Positions 61,876 through 64,000 of a DNA stretch of 64,000 bases are shown here, one piece after another. The notes under the pieces are model-generated. The model did not search any database and was not told the origin of the DNA. It worked only from the letters and a program-made list of their open reading frames with translations. The stretch spans positions 115,675,151 through 115,739,150 of the forward strand of contig NC_035448.2 in the NCBI RefSeq assembly GCF_002127325.2. The letters run 5' to 3'. Positions within the stretch are counted from its first letter, which is position 1; each line of letters starts with the position of its first letter. The stretch is from Helianthus annuus. Taxonomy: Eukaryota; Streptophyta; Magnoliopsida; Asterales; Asteraceae. Both the position numbers and the translations under genes were made by a program.

Positions 61876-62778
61876 CGTTATGCTCCAGAACTATCATCTT
61901 CACGGGTTAAAAAAAGTAGCGTTACAACACAAAACATAATCGCATCATCATTATCACTATTGAACACGTAACATAACTCATAAACATATATATATATATA
62001 TAGCCTAAAATTCTAAGCATCAATTATCATGCAACCATATATAATTCAACACTTTGTTTATCATGGTTATATATATTCACACAAAAACAATAGTTAACTT
62101 GGATAAAGAATCACTAACCAAAGACCTGACTGATCAAAGTGTTATCTCGAACAGGGGGGGTGGTACTGCCTTCGTAAATCAAGAAAGGAGAAGTAGGGTT
62201 TGTTTTGGTTTGTGCTTTAAGTCTAACCTAATCAAGAACATATTACGTATTCATATAATATGTGAGGATTTGGGGCGGTTTACTATATTAGCCGAAGTGG
62301 GCTCAAGCCCACTCACTTGGCCTGAGATTTGGGCTTATGAATATGTGTGTGTGATCTCAAAGTGGCCGGCCCAACCTACCCCCAAACATACATATCAAAT
62401 GCGTAATCCTTTAGGGGGTTTGGGCCCAGATTCTACGGGCTTGACTACTCAAATATGCCTATGTGGATTAGAAGTAAAATATATGTACATGTGGCCCAAT
62501 TCATGTGTCGCAGCCCAATTACACACTCAGACGACCAGGTTTACGCTCAACAATGATAACATAATAAAATGTTTAACAAAGAATTTACTATAGCACAAAC
62601 GTAGAGTGAGAGAATTATGGAAAGTTATGATCGCGAGATTAAACAACACTAACCTCAGAAGTTCGGGTTGTCACGTCATCCCCAATTTGAAAGAAATTTC
62701 GTCCTGAAATTTGACAAGTAAGCACCGAGGAGTGAAGTGAGAAATCAAGATTGCTGCTGGTTTTCCTCAGGTGCCACA
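61876..62778 (-). repeat. R6 3' LTR, start
   Basis: Minus-strand start TGTGGCACCTGAGG at 62778, then the embedded junction (62666-62712) and anonymous U3 sequence. A TA run lies at about 61987-62002. The 179-codon plus-strand frame here is antisense to the LTR and shows no protein features. Confidence 0.82.
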
Positions 62779-62816
62779 TCATCCCCAACTAGAAGAGGAA
62801 TTTCGTCTCGAAATTC
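62779..62816 (-). other. R6 polypurine tract and pre-PPT palindrome
   Basis: Minus strand GAATTTCG-AGA-CGAAATTC (62798-62816), 19 bases, with GTTGGGGATGA, then TGTGGCACC. The LTR-embedded copy AAATTTCA-GGA-CGAAATTT is at 62694-62712. Confidence 0.8.
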
Positions 62817-64000
62817 ACCAGTAGTACCAGACTTAGACTTGTCATCAGGAAAAAGTTGAGGATATTTGAGTTTCATCTGATCCTCACGCTCCCACGTGAA
62901 GTCTGGTCCACGTCTTGAGTTTCAACGAACTCAAACAATCGGAATACGACTATGTTTACGCACCTTGACCTCCCGATCCATGATCTCTATAGGTTCTTCA
63001 ACAAACTGTAACTTGTCGTCAATCTTGAGCTCTTGAAACGGCACAATCAGTGTTTCATCAGACAAACACTTCTTCAATTGCGAAACATGAAAGACATCGT
63101 GAACATTACCCAATTCAGTAGGTAACTCAAGCTTGTTAGCCACTTTACCGATCCGCTCCAGGATTTTAAATGGCCCAACGTAACGTGGATTAAGCTTGCC
63201 GCGTTTCCCAAAACGCACCACACCCTTCCAGGGTGAGACTTTCAACATGACACGATCATTAACTTCGAATTCCAAAGGTTTTCTACGCTTGTCGGCGTAG
63301 CTTTTCTGACGATCACGCACTGCCGCCATACGATTCCTGATCTGAACAATCTTTTCTGAAGTTTCAAGAACAATTTCCGGACCTGTAATCTGGCTGTCAC
63401 CCACCTCAGCCCAACAAAGAGGAGAACGGCATTTCCGGCCGTACAAGGCTTCAAACGGAGCTGCCTGGATGCTAGTGTGGTAACTGTTGTTGTAGGAGAA
63501 CTCGATCAACGGCAGATGTTTCTCCCAGCCCTTACCAAAATCAATCAAACATGCTCGTAGCATGTCTTCAAGTGTCTGGATGGTTCGCTCGCTCTGACCA
63601 TCCGTCTGTGGGTGATATGCAGTACTCATGTCAAGACATGAGCCGACCAAACGATTTATGCATCGACTGCCACAAATCAGAAATGAAACGCGGGTCACGG
63701 TCAGAGATAATAGAAGTCGGTGCTCCATGCCTAGAAACCACTTCCTTCAGATAAACAGCAGCCAGTTGAGAGAACTTATCCGCTTCCTTGATTGCTAGAA
63801 AATGTGCTGATTTTGTGAGGCGATCAACGATCACCCAGATGGTATCGTTTCCGCTTTGAGTTCTCGGCAAACCAGTGATAAAATCCATTGCTATCTGCTC
63901 CCATTTCCACATGGGTATTTCCGGTTGTTGCAGCAGACATGAGGGTTTCTGATACTCCACCTTGACTTTTGTACAAGTCAAACATTTACTCACGTACGTT
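62779..64000 (-). pseudogene. R6 pol 3' part: integrase, frameshifted
   Basis: From the right edge, the end of the zinc region ([10 protein letters not shown]) leads into the catalytic core with Asp in MDFITGLP, Asp in SDRDPRF and Glu in [12 protein letters not shown], then the C-terminal [12 protein letters not shown] and [11 protein letters not shown] parts. One extra base near 63655, before [13 protein letters not shown], shifts the frame inside the core. TGA codons at 62931-62933 and 62922-62924 interrupt the chromodomain-like tail. Without the frameshift it would align along its length with R2 integrase, at visibly high identity. The protein would insert element DNA in the nucleus. RT and upstream genes lie beyond the window. 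Confidence 0.88.

Noticed and set aside
62054..62593. 179-codon plus-strand open frame
   Set aside because: Antisense to the R6 LTR, no domain-like composition, rich in words typical of that LTR. Probably chance.

Overview
The window is repeat-dense plant nuclear DNA, most likely from an Asteraceae genome. That inference rests on the Tekay/Del-like Ty3 elements with 2.5-4 kb LTRs, the very long two-knuckle Copia-type gag, and LTRs rich in CACGGCCCCGTG-type palindromes. I see no intact host gene. Essentially everything is LTR retrotransposons in nests, plus one broken replication protein A-like gene.

Layout. (1) 1-17465: a degenerate Ty3/gypsy element, R1, whose 5' LTR starts before the window. 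It is split in gag by a younger relative, R2 (1280-10579, target-site duplication AAGGA, LTRs about 1% different). (2) 17624-27750, minus strand: an RPA70-like gene of about ten exons. It carries a frameshift and a stop codon, and is split by a 6.6 kb gag/pol-less LTR element, R3 (18897-25496, duplication CACTC), exactly at an intron-exon junction. A Harbinger/Tourist-like MITE (26123-26954, duplication TAA) sits in another intron. (3) 27751-31044: the 5' flank of that gene, a microsatellite, an LTR-derived stretch and a LINE-like scrap. (4) 31045-64000: a nest six elements deep. R4 (from 31045) is entered by R5 (from 32323), R5 by minus-strand Ty3 element R6 (from 32388, integrase at the right edge), R6 by non-autonomous R7 (34089-61875), R7 by minus-strand non-autonomous R8 (43732-60983, duplication ATCGA), and R8 by minus-strand gag-only Copia-like R9 (49585-58138, duplication TAACT). 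R7 also holds a solo LTR (40200-41893, duplication GTTTC).

How the parts relate. R1, R2 and R6 are the coding Ty3 elements, all inactivated by stops, frameshifts or deletions. R3, R7 and R8 keep LTRs, primer-binding site and polypurine tract but have no gag or pol, so they must have moved with proteins from others. The coding and non-coding families share cis structures. The most striking is a near-palindrome (type AATTTCG-GGA-CGAAATT) 17-19 bp before the LTR start, with paired substitutions in its arms. Others are a GT-AG intron in gag of R1 and R2, putative introns within the LTR leaders, arrays of small hairpins inside those introns, and repeats or palindromes next to LTR TATA boxes. All coordinates, boundaries and divergence counts were read by eye.
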